Origin: Methanotorris formicicus Mc-S-70
GTDB lineage: Archaea > AGJL01 > Methanococci > Methanococcales > Methanococcaceae
Reading direction: 5' to 3'
Length of the DNA: 43,862 nt
Assembly (NCBI RefSeq): GCF_000243455.1
Contig: NZ_AGJL01000008.1
Location: 1 to 43,862, forward strand
Shown here: positions 17,468 through 26,256 of the stretch, one piece after another
How positions within the stretch are numbered: position 1 is the first letter of the stretch
Layout: the number at the start of each line of letters is the position of its first letter
The notes under the pieces: generated by a model
Told to the model about the DNA's origin: nothing
The model's database searches: none
What the model saw: the letters and a program-made list of their open reading frames with translations, nothing else
Made by a program: the position numbers and the translations under genes

Positions 17468-18712
17468 TTATAGATACCCGCTTATTTTATTGATATCGAC
17501 TAATTTTTGCTCTCCACTAACCATATCTTTTAAAGTAACTTTTCCTTCATTCAACTCCTTACTACCAACAATAATAACCTTTTTAATACCTTTTGTGTTT
17601 GCATAATCTAATGCCTTATTTAACCTTCTCCCCATCAATTCAACTTCAACGATTTTGTTGTTTTTTCTTAATGTATCCGCTATATCTAAGCACACCTTTA
17701 TTAATTCCTTATCCTTCTTCACTGGAGTTATTAATATTGCCTCTTCTTCAACCTCAAAGTCTTCTATGTTAAGCATAATCCTATCAAAACCATAGGCAAA
17801 TCCAACCGCTGGTGTTGCCTCTCCTCCAAATGTTTCTATTAAATTGTCATATCTTCCTCCACCGCAAACCTGCCTTGCCCCCTCTCTTCTTCCATAAATC
17901 TCAAATACCATTCCAGTGTAGTAATCAAGGCCTCTCGCAATTCCCAAGTTTATAACATAATCATGCCTTACAAAATCCAATATCTCCTCGAGATTCTCCA
18001 CTGCTTCAATTGCCTTTGGATAATCTTTTAAGTCTTCTTTAACTTTTTCCAATATTTCTCTTCCTCCCCTATACTCCAAAACTTTAAAGATGACGTCCTT
18101 CTTCTCTTCACCAATCTCTTCATTTAAAAACTTCTCAAGACCATCTATATCTTCCTTATCAATCAAATGCCTTATTTTGTTTTGTGTTTCAACGTCCAAT
18201 CCCATTTCATCAAACACTCCCCTTAAAACTCCTAAATGCCCAATATGAACTTCAAAATCCATATTTATGCTTTTAAGTCCCTCAATTGCAAGGTTTAATA
18301 CTTCTGCATCTGCCAATGGACTTTTACTCCCAATCAACTCACATCCCATCTGCCAAAATTCCCTATATCTTCCTGCCTGTGGTCTCTCATATCTAAAACA
18401 GTTTGCAAAATAATAAATTTTAAGAGGTTTTGGCAACATCTTCAACTCATTTATATAAAATCTCGCTACTGGGGAGGTGAGTTCTGGTCTTAATGCCATT
18501 TCCCTGTTTCCATGGTCTTTAAATACAAAAAGTTGCTTCCTAATCTCTTCTCCTGTTTTCTTTGCAATTAAATCAAAGGATTCAAAAGTTGGGGTTAAAA
18601 TTTCTTTATAGTTGTAACTCTCTATAACCTTCCTCATTTTGTTCTCAATGATTCTCCTCTTCCTCATCTCTTCTGGTGTAAAGTCCCTTGTTCCTCTTGG
18701 TTTTTGAAACAT
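17468..18712 (-). CDS. hisS: histidyl-tRNA synthetase
   Basis: HisRS charges tRNA-His. The 414 residues follow the class II order: N-terminal [15 protein letters not shown], motif 1 around [11 protein letters not shown], motif 2 [20 protein letters not shown] (about 111-130), the HisA-type block [16 protein letters not shown] (about 260), motif 3 [13 protein letters not shown], and an anticodon-binding domain (about 325-414) with [13 protein letters not shown]. Length is normal for an archaeal HisRS. The second of two adjacent ATGs is taken as start because it sits about five bases from GGTGG; the first would be only one base away. The DUF59 gene precedes it on the same strand by 61 bases. 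Confidence 0.95.
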   Translation of the reverse strand: MFQKPRGTRDFTPEEMRKRRIIENKMRKVIESYNYKEILTPTFESFDLIAKKTGEEIRKQLFVFKDHGNREMALRPELTSPVARFYINELKMLPKPLKIYYFANCFRYERPQAGRYREFWQMGCELIGSKSPLADAEVLNLAIEGLKSINMDFEVHIGHLGVLRGVFDEMGLDVETQNKIRHLIDKEDIDGLEKFLNEEIGEEKKDVIFKVLEYRGGREILEKVKEDLKDYPKAIEAVENLEEILDFVRHDYVINLGIARGLDYYTGMVFEIYGRREGARQVCGGGRYDNLIETFGGEATPAVGFAYGFDRIMLNIEDFEVEEEAILITPVKKDKELIKVCLDIADTLRKNNKIVEVELMGRRLNKALDYANTKGIKKVIIVGSKELNEGKVTLKDMVSGEQKLVDINKISGYL

Positions 18713-18773
18713 CATTCCACCTTAAATTATAAATTTTTAAAAAATTAACAAAATGAAAAAAATGGATAAAAAA

Positions 18774-19058
18774 TTATTCTTTGCTCAGTATCTCATTTAG
18801 ATCTTTTTCCATCATGTGTCCTTTAACTTCAACCTTTACACTCTTTACGCCTTCAATACCTTTAACTACTTCCTTTGCATGCATTGCCATCCCTAAAACA
18901 CTCATACATGCAGGATTTGTTGGGGTTAATGTAAAACTAACATTCCCCTCATCATCAACTTCAACATCACTTATCAATCCCATATCAACAATACTAATCC
19001 CCATGTGAGGATCGGCAACTCTTTTTAATGCATTTATTACATCTTCTTTTGAAACCAT
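18774..19058 (-). CDS. MIP18/DUF59-family Fe-S assembly-type protein
   Basis: A 94-residue DUF59 protein. The motif ADPHMGISIVDMGLISDVEV (about 15-34) and the PTNPACMSVLGMAM stretch with the conserved Cys (about 51) are diagnostic. Relatives (SufT, PaaD, MIP18) help load Fe-S clusters onto target proteins, and a role in cluster assembly for the many Fe-S enzymes of a methanogen is likely by analogy. It is the first gene before hisS and shares its strand. Confidence 0.88.
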   Translation of the reverse strand: MVSKEDVINALKRVADPHMGISIVDMGLISDVEVDDEGNVSFTLTPTNPACMSVLGMAMHAKEVVKGIEGVKSVKVEVKGHMMEKDLNEILSKE

Positions 19059-19341
19059 AATCTTCCACCTTCCTAATCATTTTATTGCAAATGGACTTGC
19101 GTTATATGAGCACGTACCTTCATAAAATTAAAAGGTAAATTGTGCTCTATTGAAAATTTTAACCATATAAGTTATGTTCTTTTAGAAATATTTATTATAC
19201 CCAAATAAACAATATAGAATTCACAAACGACTATATAAATAAAGTTCTATTTTATATTTTCGTTTCCCATAAATAAAACCCAAATAACAAAAAACCCTTT
19301 TGTAAAATTTTACTGAACCTAAATCGGTTGGGTGTTGTTTT

Positions 19342-19734
19342 ATGTATTTGGTGGTTCCAGACACAAATTTTTTAATATATGCATTTAAGCATAAGATAAA
19401 TTTCGACTATGAATTAGAAAGAGCATTAAACGCAAAGTATAAGATAGTTGTACTAAAATGTGTTTATGATGAATTACAAAAACTCCAAAAGGAATTAAAA
19501 GGTAAAGAAAAACTATCAGTATCTTTGGCATTAGAGATGATTAAAAAATATGATATCGTTGATTACAACAAAGGTCACTACACGGATGAGATAATTATAA
19601 ACTTTGCAAAGGAAAATAAAAACATAGTTGTATGCACAAATGATAAAGAATTAAAAAACAAACTTATTGACTTAAACATCCCAATAATATTTGTTAGACA
19701 GAAGAATTACTTTGATATTATTGGACTTATATGA
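19342..19734 (+). CDS. PIN-domain nuclease, Fcf1-like
   Basis: A 130-residue single PIN domain. Acidic active-site positions are visible: Asp in VVPDTNFLIYAF (about 7), Glu in VYDELQKL (about 46), and the Asp pair near VVCTNDKELKNKL (about 98-103). The spacing resembles the Fcf1/Utp24-like archaeal PIN group (rRNA or RNA processing) more than VapC toxins, and no antitoxin-like gene sits beside it. GGGTG seven bases upstream supports the ATG. It precedes dtdA by 35 bases and is probably cotranscribed. RNase activity is inferred from the fold. Confidence 0.82.
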   Translation: MYLVVPDTNFLIYAFKHKINFDYELERALNAKYKIVVLKCVYDELQKLQKELKGKEKLSVSLALEMIKKYDIVDYNKGHYTDEIIINFAKENKNIVVCTNDKELKNKLIDLNIPIIFVRQKNYFDIIGLI

Positions 19735-19769
19735 AAAATATTAATTTTAATTAAAAGGAGGGGTTATTT

Positions 19770-20528
19770 TTGGAGTATTTGTTGATATCTTCAAAAAAAG
19801 ATTTAGCAAGCCAAAATATAAAAGATTGCATTGAAGATTATGGATTTGATGTTTTTGAGGTTGATGAGGAGTTGATTCAAATTACACAGAAGGATTTACC
19901 AAAGGCAGATGCATATATTTTTTTATCGAAGCACAGAAGTGAAAGTGGAAAGCCAACATTAACAGTTCATACGCCAGGAAATTTAACAGAAGATAACAGT
20001 TTTGGTGGAAATAAAGAGGAAATCTGCCCATGCGATCCTATTTTAAATACCCTATTACTAAGAAATATATTCAAACACAACAACCAGTATAAAGAAAAGA
20101 TAGACATTTTTGATGTTTCTTTTGAAGTTGTTCATCATGGACCTTCAGATTTAAACGCTCCAGCAGTATTTGTGGAAATTGGAAGTTCTGAGAAAGAATG
20201 GGTTATAAAAGAGGCAGGAGAGATTATTGCAAAAGGTGTAATAGATACAATTAACCAAATTAAAAACATCAAAGATGTAGAGGATAGGATTATTGGATTC
20301 GGTGGGGGACATTACGCACCAAGATTTACAAATTTGGCTTTAAATAATTGTTATGTTGGTTATATAGTTCCAAAATATGCGTCAATATCCAATAGAGTCC
20401 TTGAACAGATGATCAACAAGCAGAAGTTTGATTACATTGCCTTTGATTGGAAGGGTTTGAGAGGAGATGACAAGAGAAGATACATTAAATTTTTTGAAGA
20501 AAGAGGAATACCTTGGAAAAAAATATAA
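19770..20528 (+). CDS. dtdA: D-aminoacyl-tRNA deacylase, archaeal/plant GEK1 type
   Basis: DtdA frees tRNA from wrongly attached D-amino acids. The 252 residues show the GEK1/DtdA pattern: [20 protein letters not shown] (about 50-69), [20 protein letters not shown] (about 112-131) with a conserved His pair, EIGSSEKEW, and [16 protein letters not shown] (about 172-187). The start codon is TTG at 19770, six bases after GGAGGGG; no ATG or GTG is available near the N terminus. Length agrees with archaeal members. It lies behind the PIN gene; both concern RNA. Confidence 0.9.
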   Translation: MEYLLISSKKDLASQNIKDCIEDYGFDVFEVDEELIQITQKDLPKADAYIFLSKHRSESGKPTLTVHTPGNLTEDNSFGGNKEEICPCDPILNTLLLRNIFKHNNQYKEKIDIFDVSFEVVHHGPSDLNAPAVFVEIGSSEKEWVIKEAGEIIAKGVIDTINQIKNIKDVEDRIIGFGGGHYAPRFTNLALNNCYVGYIVPKYASISNRVLEQMINKQKFDYIAFDWKGLRGDDKRRYIKFFEERGIPWKKI

Positions 20529-20605
20529 AACATCATTTAAAACTAAATTGAAATTTAAGATAATTATTTATCTTTATTGCAGATAGGTATCTCAGGAGGC
20601 GTTCT

Positions 20606-20647
20606 AATGTATTCAAACGTGTTTAAAAATATACATTTGAATACATT
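20606..20647. repeat. 12-base perfect inverted repeat upstream of the tRNA thiolase gene
   Basis: AATGTATTCAAA (20606-20617) and TTTGAATACATT (20636-20647) are perfect inverse copies with an 18-base centre. It lies 110-150 bases upstream of the gene at 20757 and covers the first codons of a small open frame. It could be an RNA stem in the leader, a regulator site or a 3' structure for dtdA transcripts. Confidence 0.5.
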
Positions 20648-20708
20648 CGGAATAAATAAAATTAAAAATAAGGACCATATACAACAAATACTTAACAGTG
20701 TTACATAA
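20607..20708 (+). CDS. possible 33-residue small protein or leader ORF
   Basis: ATG 20607 is preceded by GGAGGCG at a five-base spacing, a strong ribosome binding site. It opens a frame of 33 codons (MYSNVFKNIHLNTFGINKI, then further basic and polar residues) ending at 20708, 48 bases before the tRNA thiolase gene. The first arm and the start codon are part of an inverted repeat that could hide or expose the start. Composition is compatible with protein but gives no family match I recognise, so it may not be translated. Confidence 0.3.
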   Translation: MYSNVFKNIHLNTFGINKIKNKDHIQQILNSVT

Positions 20709-20756
20709 AATTGAAATCAAAATTAACCAATCCAAAAATTTGAGAGTTGAGGTATT

Positions 20757-21665
20757 ATGAAATGCAAAATATGCAAAGGAGAGGTATATATAACGATAAA
20801 ATATCCAAAAATGGCTCTGTGTAAGGAGCATTTCATAGAATATTTTGAGAAAAGAGTTAAAAAAACCATCAAAAAATACGAGATGATTAAACCGGAAGAT
20901 AAAGTGCTAATTGCCATTTCTGGTGGAAAAGATGGTGCTGTTGTAACTTATGTATTAAAAAAATTGGGTTATAACGTTGAATGTCTCCACATTAATTTAG
21001 GTATTGGAGAATTCTCAAAGAAGTCATTGGAATGCGTTAAAAAACAAACCTCATATATTGGGGTAAGATGTCATATAGTTGATTTAAAAGAACTTACAGG
21101 AAAAGGTATCCCAGAAGTTAAAAGTAGAAAGCCAAAATGCTCAATTTGTGGAACTGCCAAAAGATACATAGTTAGTAAGTTTGCATGCGATAATGGATTC
21201 AACGTTATTGTTACAGGGCATAACTTGGATGATGAAGCAAGTTTTATACTCAACAACGTTATGAATTGGAGTACTGGGTATTTGGCAAGACAGGGTCCAA
21301 TTTTACCACAAAAAGGAAAACTGCCAAAGAAAGTAAAGCCTTTGTATGAATTGACTGAGGAAGAGATTTCATCCTATGCAGAAGTTGTAGGTCTTGAAGT
21401 TTTCTCTGAAAAATGCCCATTTGCAAAAAAAGCAATAACCTTAGAATATAAGGAAATGCTTAACAAAATAGAAGAAACTCGTCCAGGGACAAAATACAGA
21501 TTCGTTATAGGATATTTGAAAAATAGGCATTTGTTTGAAAAAGAAATTGAAGATATTCCATTAATGGAGTGCAAGATCTGTGGAATGCCATCATCTGGAG
21601 AAGTTTGTTCATTCTGTAGGACATGGGAGTTAAAGGAGGAAATCGATTTAAAAGTTAAGGGGTAA
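20757..21665 (+). CDS. tRNA 2-thiolation enzyme, TtuA/Ncs6 family
   Basis: A 302-residue PP-loop protein of the TtuA/Ncs6/CTU1 group, which makes 2-thiouridine in tRNA using ATP and a sulfur donor. Seen in order: an N-terminal zinc site CKICKGEVYITIKYPKMALC (about 3-22), PP-loop ISGGKDGAVVTYVL (about 57-70), the Fe-S/catalytic Cys regions KPKCSICGTAKRYI (about 124) and CPFAKKAIT, GHNLDDEASFILNNVM, and a C-terminal zinc site CKICGMPSSGEVCSFC. This is the standard TtuA layout. Thiolated tRNA stabilises the anticodon or T-loop in thermophiles. The fdhD gene follows 32 bases later. Confidence 0.93.
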   Translation: MKCKICKGEVYITIKYPKMALCKEHFIEYFEKRVKKTIKKYEMIKPEDKVLIAISGGKDGAVVTYVLKKLGYNVECLHINLGIGEFSKKSLECVKKQTSYIGVRCHIVDLKELTGKGIPEVKSRKPKCSICGTAKRYIVSKFACDNGFNVIVTGHNLDDEASFILNNVMNWSTGYLARQGPILPQKGKLPKKVKPLYELTEEEISSYAEVVGLEVFSEKCPFAKKAITLEYKEMLNKIEETRPGTKYRFVIGYLKNRHLFEKEIEDIPLMECKICGMPSSGEVCSFCRTWELKEEIDLKVKG

Positions 21666-21697
21666 TTTTTACTTTTTATTATATTTTGAGGGATATT

Positions 21698-22378
21698 ATG
21701 ATAACTAAAGTAAATGCATACAAATGGGAAGGACAACTTACTTTAATTGAGGATTATTTATGTGTTGAGGAGGTCTATGAACTTTATATTAACAATAAAT
21801 TTGTAGAAGAATTGGTAACATCTCCAAACCAGATAGAAGAGTTGGGCATTGGTCATGCAATATGTGAAGGTTACATTTCTAAAAACAGTGTTATCAATGT
21901 TCATTTGGATGAAAATAAAATTTATGTGGAAAGTAGGGAAATTAAAAATAATATTGAAAAAGATATACAAATTAAAATAAACGTAGATACAATACTAAAA
22001 ATAATAAAAACTATGCATACCCTATCAGAAGTTTGGAAATTAACTGGCGGAGTTCATTGGGCAGCACTTTTCAACACATCTGGAGGAGTTATGGCATTTA
22101 GTGAAGATATAGGAAGGCACAATGCAGTGGATAAAGTTGTTGGTTATGCCATCTTAAACAACATAAACTTAGGGAATTGCATATTGGCATCAAGTGGAAG
22201 GCAACCTTACGCAATGGTAAAAAAAATCGTAAATGCAAAGATTCCAATTGTAATAACGAAATCTCCTCCAACAGACAAAGGTGTTAAATTAGCAAGAAAA
22301 AACAACATAACATTAATTGGATTTGCAAGGGGAAGTAGATTCAACATATACTCTGGTGAAGATAGGATAATAATTTAA
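21698..22378 (+). CDS. fdhD: FdhD-family protein lacking the usual CxxC
   Basis: FdhD is the sulfurtransferase that adds the sulfido ligand to the Mo/W cofactor of formate dehydrogenase. The 226 residues keep the family core: EELGIGHAICEGYI, LTGGVHWAALFNTSGGVMAF, EDIGRHNAVDKVVGYAI (about 140), ASSGRQPYAMVKKIV and the C-terminal GFARGSRFNIYSG. The usual pair of cysteines in a CxxC ahead of the TGG-H motif is absent; only isolated cysteines remain. The start is ATG 21698 with GAGGGAT just upstream. Placed after the tRNA thiolase gene and probably on the same transcript. Function in formate dehydrogenase maturation is assumed from the family. Confidence 0.87.
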   Translation: MITKVNAYKWEGQLTLIEDYLCVEEVYELYINNKFVEELVTSPNQIEELGIGHAICEGYISKNSVINVHLDENKIYVESREIKNNIEKDIQIKINVDTILKIIKTMHTLSEVWKLTGGVHWAALFNTSGGVMAFSEDIGRHNAVDKVVGYAILNNINLGNCILASSGRQPYAMVKKIVNAKIPIVITKSPPTDKGVKLARKNNITLIGFARGSRFNIYSGEDRIII

Positions 22379-22384
22379 AAAAGT

Positions 22385-23512
22385 TTATTGGTTTTTCAAT
22401 AACTCCCCAACGTATTTCTTTAAGCCCTCTGCTTCTCTTAAAACTTCATCAACAAATTCAGATGGTTTTCCGCTCTCTTCCGCTTTTCTCTTAACATCCT
22501 TTAAGGTCATGGCTATGCTGTTTATCTTCCCAAAAATTTCAAGAACCTTTCTGTATTCAATACCTCCAAGTGGTATCCTATCTTTGTCTATCTTCTTCAA
22601 CTCATTCATCAGGCTATTTAAAATTTCCCTCTGCTCCATAGCAAAGCCAGAGAAGTGATTTGAGATTTTGAAGATGGTTATCGATACCTTATAAAACTCA
22701 TCCGGCTCATCCCAATATATATGCCTTAAAATATCTAAATCATTTTCATCTGCCTTATCCTTTCCGTTTAAAAAAGCAAATGCTTTAACTGCTTTAACAG
22801 ACTTCCTAAATCTCCTATCAGAAATATATATACCCTCATTTTCCAATGTCATTTTAATGTCTATTAGATATTTCTTTATGTTGGATATATCAACCTTCTC
22901 TATCTTTTCTCTCAACTTTTTTATCTCTTCTATATCCATCGTTGTTTTTGGTTTGTAGTCCTCATCCAAATCAATTAATTTTTCAAGGTTTAGCATAGAT
23001 TTTATCCTATCTACCTTTTTCCTAAACAAAAACCTATCATAAAATGCCAACAACTCATTCTCCTCTGGCAGTTCATTGGATGCACCAAACAAACTTATCA
23101 AAGGCACTCTTTGGATAACATCTCCGTTGTGGTAAATTCTCTCATTCATTATTGATAGTAAAGCGTTTAATATGCTGCTATTTGCTTTAAAAATCTCATC
23201 TAAGAATGCAATTTCAGCATTTGGTAGATAGTTCTCTGTTTTTCTAACGAATCTATCATTTTCTTTGAGTTCTTTAATACTTAAAGGTCCAAAGAGTTCA
23301 TCCTCTGTAGAGAATCTCGTTATAAGTTTTTCAAAGTAATTTGCATTTATGTGGGATGCTATCGCTCTAATCAGTTGGGATTTAGCAACTCCAGGATTTC
23401 CTAAGAATATACAGTGTTCATTCGCAATTAATGCAGTTAAGGCAATATCTATTTCTTCCCTTCTTTCTAAGAAATAATCATTGAGTTCCTTCCTAATTTC
23501 CTGTAGTTCCAT
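22385..23512 (-). CDS. RavA/MoxR-type AAA+ ATPase without a VWA partner
   Basis: A 375-residue MoxR-superfamily ATPase. Walker A FLGNPGVAKSQL (about 36-47), the insertion FSTEDELFGPLSIKEL (RavA/MCM-like helix-2 insert), Walker B IAFLDEIFKANSSILNALLS (about 100) and sensor region SLFGASNELPEENELLAFYDRFL are visible, followed by a helical lid and a C-terminal helical region from about 220. The YDRFLFR arginine finger is present. RavA normally acts with ViaA, a VWA protein; no such gene is next door. The start after GGTGA (five bases) is 18 bases inside the longest open frame. It follows cobJ by 30 bases and is probably cotranscribed; a cofactor-insertion or chaperone role is possible. Confidence 0.88.
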   Translation of the reverse strand: MELQEIRKELNDYFLERREEIDIALTALIANEHCIFLGNPGVAKSQLIRAIASHINANYFEKLITRFSTEDELFGPLSIKELKENDRFVRKTENYLPNAEIAFLDEIFKANSSILNALLSIMNERIYHNGDVIQRVPLISLFGASNELPEENELLAFYDRFLFRKKVDRIKSMLNLEKLIDLDEDYKPKTTMDIEEIKKLREKIEKVDISNIKKYLIDIKMTLENEGIYISDRRFRKSVKAVKAFAFLNGKDKADENDLDILRHIYWDEPDEFYKVSITIFKISNHFSGFAMEQREILNSLMNELKKIDKDRIPLGGIEYRKVLEIFGKINSIAMTLKDVKRKAEESGKPSEFVDEVLREAEGLKKYVGELLKNQ

Positions 23513-23542
23513 TTTTTCACCAAATTGCAATTACATTATAAT

Positions 23543-24301
23543 TTATTCCACTTTATACTTATTTAAATATCCCCTTGGGGTTACCATCTTTCCATCTATT
23601 ACTTTTGTGTTTGAATTTCCAATTATTAAAGTTGTGTTCATATCGATAAATTCCACATATTTTTCTAAATTATCAATCAGTTCGTTGATTGTTGTTATTT
23701 TATATTCCTCATTCTCCCTACTCGCATTTTTAACAATTCCAACAACATAGTTTATGTTGTTCTTTTCCGCATGTTCCTTAACAATTTCCATGGCTTTTAA
23801 AAATGGTTCTTTTCTTGATTTACTCATTGGGTTGTAGATTGTAATTACAAAATCCCCATCCAAAGCACATTTAACCCTCTTTAAAATAATATCCAATGGG
23901 GTTAACAAATCACTCAAACTCAAAACAACAAAGTCATGATTGAGTGGAGATCCTAAGATTGCAGAACATGAACTTGCAGAGGTTATGCCAGGAATTACCT
24001 CTATTTTAATATTATAATTTTTCTTTTCATTTAACTCATAGGCAAGAGACGCCAAACCGTAAATTGTGGCATCACCACTTGAAACTAAAGCAACATCTTT
24101 ATCTTTACTTTCTTTTAGTGCATAATCTACCCTATCAATTTCTTTCTTCATTCCGGTTGTGTATATTGGCTTGTTAAACCTCTCTACAAATTTTTTATAT
24201 CCTTTATAGCAAACTATTAAATCGATATTCTTTAAAATCTCTTCCGCCTTTTTTGTAAAATATCCTTCTCCTCCAGGACCTATACCAACAACATAAAGCA
24301 T
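23543..24301 (-). CDS. cobJ: precorrin-3B / cobalt-factor III C17-methyltransferase
   Basis: CobJ/CbiH methylates C17 and contracts the corrin ring, a key cobalamin step. The 252 residues have the tetrapyrrole methylase signatures: VVGIGPGGEGYFTKKAEEIL at the N terminus, VALVSSGDATIYGLASLAYE (about 73-92), VIPGITSASSCSAILGSPLN (about 104-123), FVVLSLSDLLTP and VITIYNPMSKSRKEP. The DLLTP and NPMSKSR blocks point to CobJ within the family. I chose the second ATG, about eight bases from GGAG, since the first is only two bases away. A TATA box lies at 24341-24347, so it should have its own promoter, independent of the KamA gene upstream. Confidence 0.92.
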   Translation of the reverse strand: MLYVVGIGPGGEGYFTKKAEEILKNIDLIVCYKGYKKFVERFNKPIYTTGMKKEIDRVDYALKESKDKDVALVSSGDATIYGLASLAYELNEKKNYNIKIEVIPGITSASSCSAILGSPLNHDFVVLSLSDLLTPLDIILKRVKCALDGDFVITIYNPMSKSRKEPFLKAMEIVKEHAEKNNINYVVGIVKNASRENEEYKITTINELIDNLEKYVEFIDMNTTLIIGNSNTKVIDGKMVTPRGYLNKYKVE

Positions 24302-24340
24302 AAACATCTCTCCTTAAAAACGATATTAAAATTCGTCTAA

Positions 24341-24347
24341 ATTTATA
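24341..24347 (-). promoter_or_regulatory. TATA box for cobJ
   Basis: TATAAAT on the minus strand, about 40 bases before the cobJ start. Normal spacing puts the start of transcription near 24318, leaving a leader of about 17 bases that holds GGAGAG. Confidence 0.5.
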
Positions 24348-24459
24348 GAAAATATTGTTGAAAACCTATTAAATATAAAATATTTAAAACTAACGAAGGT
24401 TTATTTTAAATAGTTTGTAGGTAATCTACTCAACAACTTGAAAGGACATGCAGTTTAAA

Positions 24460-26256
24460 TTAGAAGTAATACCATATTGTTTTATAATCCTCCAAGTTTT
24501 CTCCCCTTCTCTCCAACTCTTTTAGGTAGTCATAAATTGGTACGTCTGTATAGATGTAGGTATTTGCGAGTGATATGTTCTTTTCCCATGGGTGGAACTC
24601 ATAAACCCTCCTACCATCTGGTGTTATCATTATTACCTCATGATCTTGCCATGCATTTAAATTAACCTTTCCTAACCTTGGCACATTGAATATTGGTTTA
24701 TCTATCCTCTCTACACCAGGAACCAATCTTGCCTCTTCTTTTTGCTCCTGCAACAACCTTGCTATTGGAACTCTGTATCTTCTTGTTTCTTCTTTTCCTT
24801 TTGTGTTGAAGGTATAGTATGGCTCTATTCCAATGAGTCTCAACAACTTCCTCAATGCAACGGTTTCAAATCTCCTACTATTTTCTATTGTGAATACCTC
24901 TTGGTTATATACACAAATTCCTCTCTTCCTTATTTTTTGGATAGCATTTGCTAAATCCTCAGTTACCTCATAAACATGCTCAACGTGTGTTGAGATAACA
25001 ACTTCCCTCCTACCCGCCTCGTGATATTGTTCAATGATATCTGCAAGGTTGTCAGTTATCCTCTGTGGTAATACAACAGGTATTCTTGTTCCAAACCTTA
25101 TCCTATCAATATGCTTCATCTCTGCAAATTCTGACAATATTTTATCCAAAAATTTATCATTAAGGATAAATGGATCTCCACCAGTTATAAGAACCTCTTT
25201 TATTGATTCATGTTTTCTAAACCAATCTATTGCCTCTTCAAGTTTATTCTTTGGAGCAAGAGCATCTTTCGAAAGAACCTCTTTTATTTCCCAATTTCTT
25301 TGACAATAGACACAAATTTGAGCACATGTATTGTATGGTTTTATTATTGCAATCATCGGATACCTTCTTGTTATCAAGTCAATTGGTGAAGTATCATTTT
25401 CCCCCATAAAGTCCAATTTCTCCCTATTGCTCCTTGCCTTTATCATCTTCTCAACATAATCCAATGGAGGAATTACTTGAGCCCTAACAGCATGATCGTA
25501 TTCCCTACTTGCATCTTTGTCCATCAATGAGACATAGTATGGGGTTATTCCAAATGGTATATGATTTTTTACTGCAAGGTCTATGGCTTTTATCTCTTCC
25601 TCAGTTAAATCTATTAAATCACTAAGAGTTTTGCTATCTTTTATAATATGTTTGAGATGCCACTTCCAATCATTCCAATCTTCTTCATCCCCTCCAAAGT
25701 ATTCCAATATTCTCTTTTTATTTTCTTCCCTCCTTTTCTTTACCCCCTCCAACAACCCAGATGGATATCTATCCATAAACTTCTTTGCATACTCTGCAAG
25801 TTTATCAAGTTCATCTGACCTTACAATTGCCGCCTCCCTACCTTTCAACTTTAAGAATATTGGTTCTTCTTTACCATCGTATATTCCAGAGTTGCCAATT
25901 ATTCCTTTAAATAAATGCTTGAATTCCTCTATGAAACCCACACTTACCTCAACATCAATTTCTGAAAACCTTTCATTTGCAAGTAACCACAACAATCTCA
26001 AAGCACTAAAACCACTCAACTCTTCATTTTTTGGAGCCAATATGTTTTTAAATACCCTTATGCATTCTTTCATATTTATTCTTTCCAATGGATGTACATC
26101 TATATCCCCATAGTATATTCTTTTTTCAAGGTCAATTAGGTAGTTGTATAGTTTCTCCCTTGCAGTTTCTACACTATCGCTATTTCTCAATATCTCATAA
26201 ACTTCTTTATTTGTGTCCCAAAGTTCATTTAATGTTTCTCTATATAAATTTGCCAT
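24460..26256 (-). CDS. KamA-family radical SAM aminomutase-like protein
   Basis: A 598-residue protein related to lysine 2,3-aminomutase and glutamate 2,3-aminomutase. The radical SAM cluster motif CAQICVYC (CxxxCxxC) lies near residue 310, after PMIAIIKPYNT. Then follow EVLITGGDPFILNDKFLDKI, RIRFGTRIPVVLPQRIT, a STHVEH block, and GICVYNQEVFTIENSRRFET, all as in KamA proteins. The N-terminal 220 residues are a helical extension longer than in bacterial lysine aminomutase. Methanococcales accumulate beta-glutamate as a compatible solute, so a beta-amino-acid mutase role is attractive but not shown. GGAGGTGG six bases upstream fixes the start; the open frame extends nine codons further. Confidence 0.87.
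   Translation of the reverse strand: MANLYRETLNELWDTNKEVYEILRNSDSVETAREKLYNYLIDLEKRIYYGDIDVHPLERINMKECIRVFKNILAPKNEELSGFSALRLLWLLANERFSEIDVEVSVGFIEEFKHLFKGIIGNSGIYDGKEEPIFLKLKGREAAIVRSDELDKLAEYAKKFMDRYPSGLLEGVKKRREENKKRILEYFGGDEEDWNDWKWHLKHIIKDSKTLSDLIDLTEEEIKAIDLAVKNHIPFGITPYYVSLMDKDASREYDHAVRAQVIPPLDYVEKMIKARSNREKLDFMGENDTSPIDLITRRYPMIAIIKPYNTCAQICVYCQRNWEIKEVLSKDALAPKNKLEEAIDWFRKHESIKEVLITGGDPFILNDKFLDKILSEFAEMKHIDRIRFGTRIPVVLPQRITDNLADIIEQYHEAGRREVVISTHVEHVYEVTEDLANAIQKIRKRGICVYNQEVFTIENSRRFETVALRKLLRLIGIEPYYTFNTKGKEETRRYRVPIARLLQEQKEEARLVPGVERIDKPIFNVPRLGKVNLNAWQDHEVIMITPDGRRVYEFHPWEKNISLANTYIYTDVPIYDYLKELERRGENLEDYKTIWYYF

Noticed and set aside
19270-19341. Pairing of ACCCAA (near 19277) with TTGGGT at the PIN gene ribosome binding site, as an RNA switch
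   Set aside because: Only six base pairs with a 45-base loop in an A-rich leader; too weak to call.
19342-19734. VapC toxin of a toxin-antitoxin pair
   Set aside because: No small antitoxin-like gene lies next to it; its neighbour is dtdA, and the domain looks closer to Fcf1-type PIN proteins.
20613-20917. Minus-strand open frames over the start of the tRNA thiolase gene
   Set aside because: They have no ribosome binding site, are antisense to a well-supported gene and have composition typical of shadow frames.
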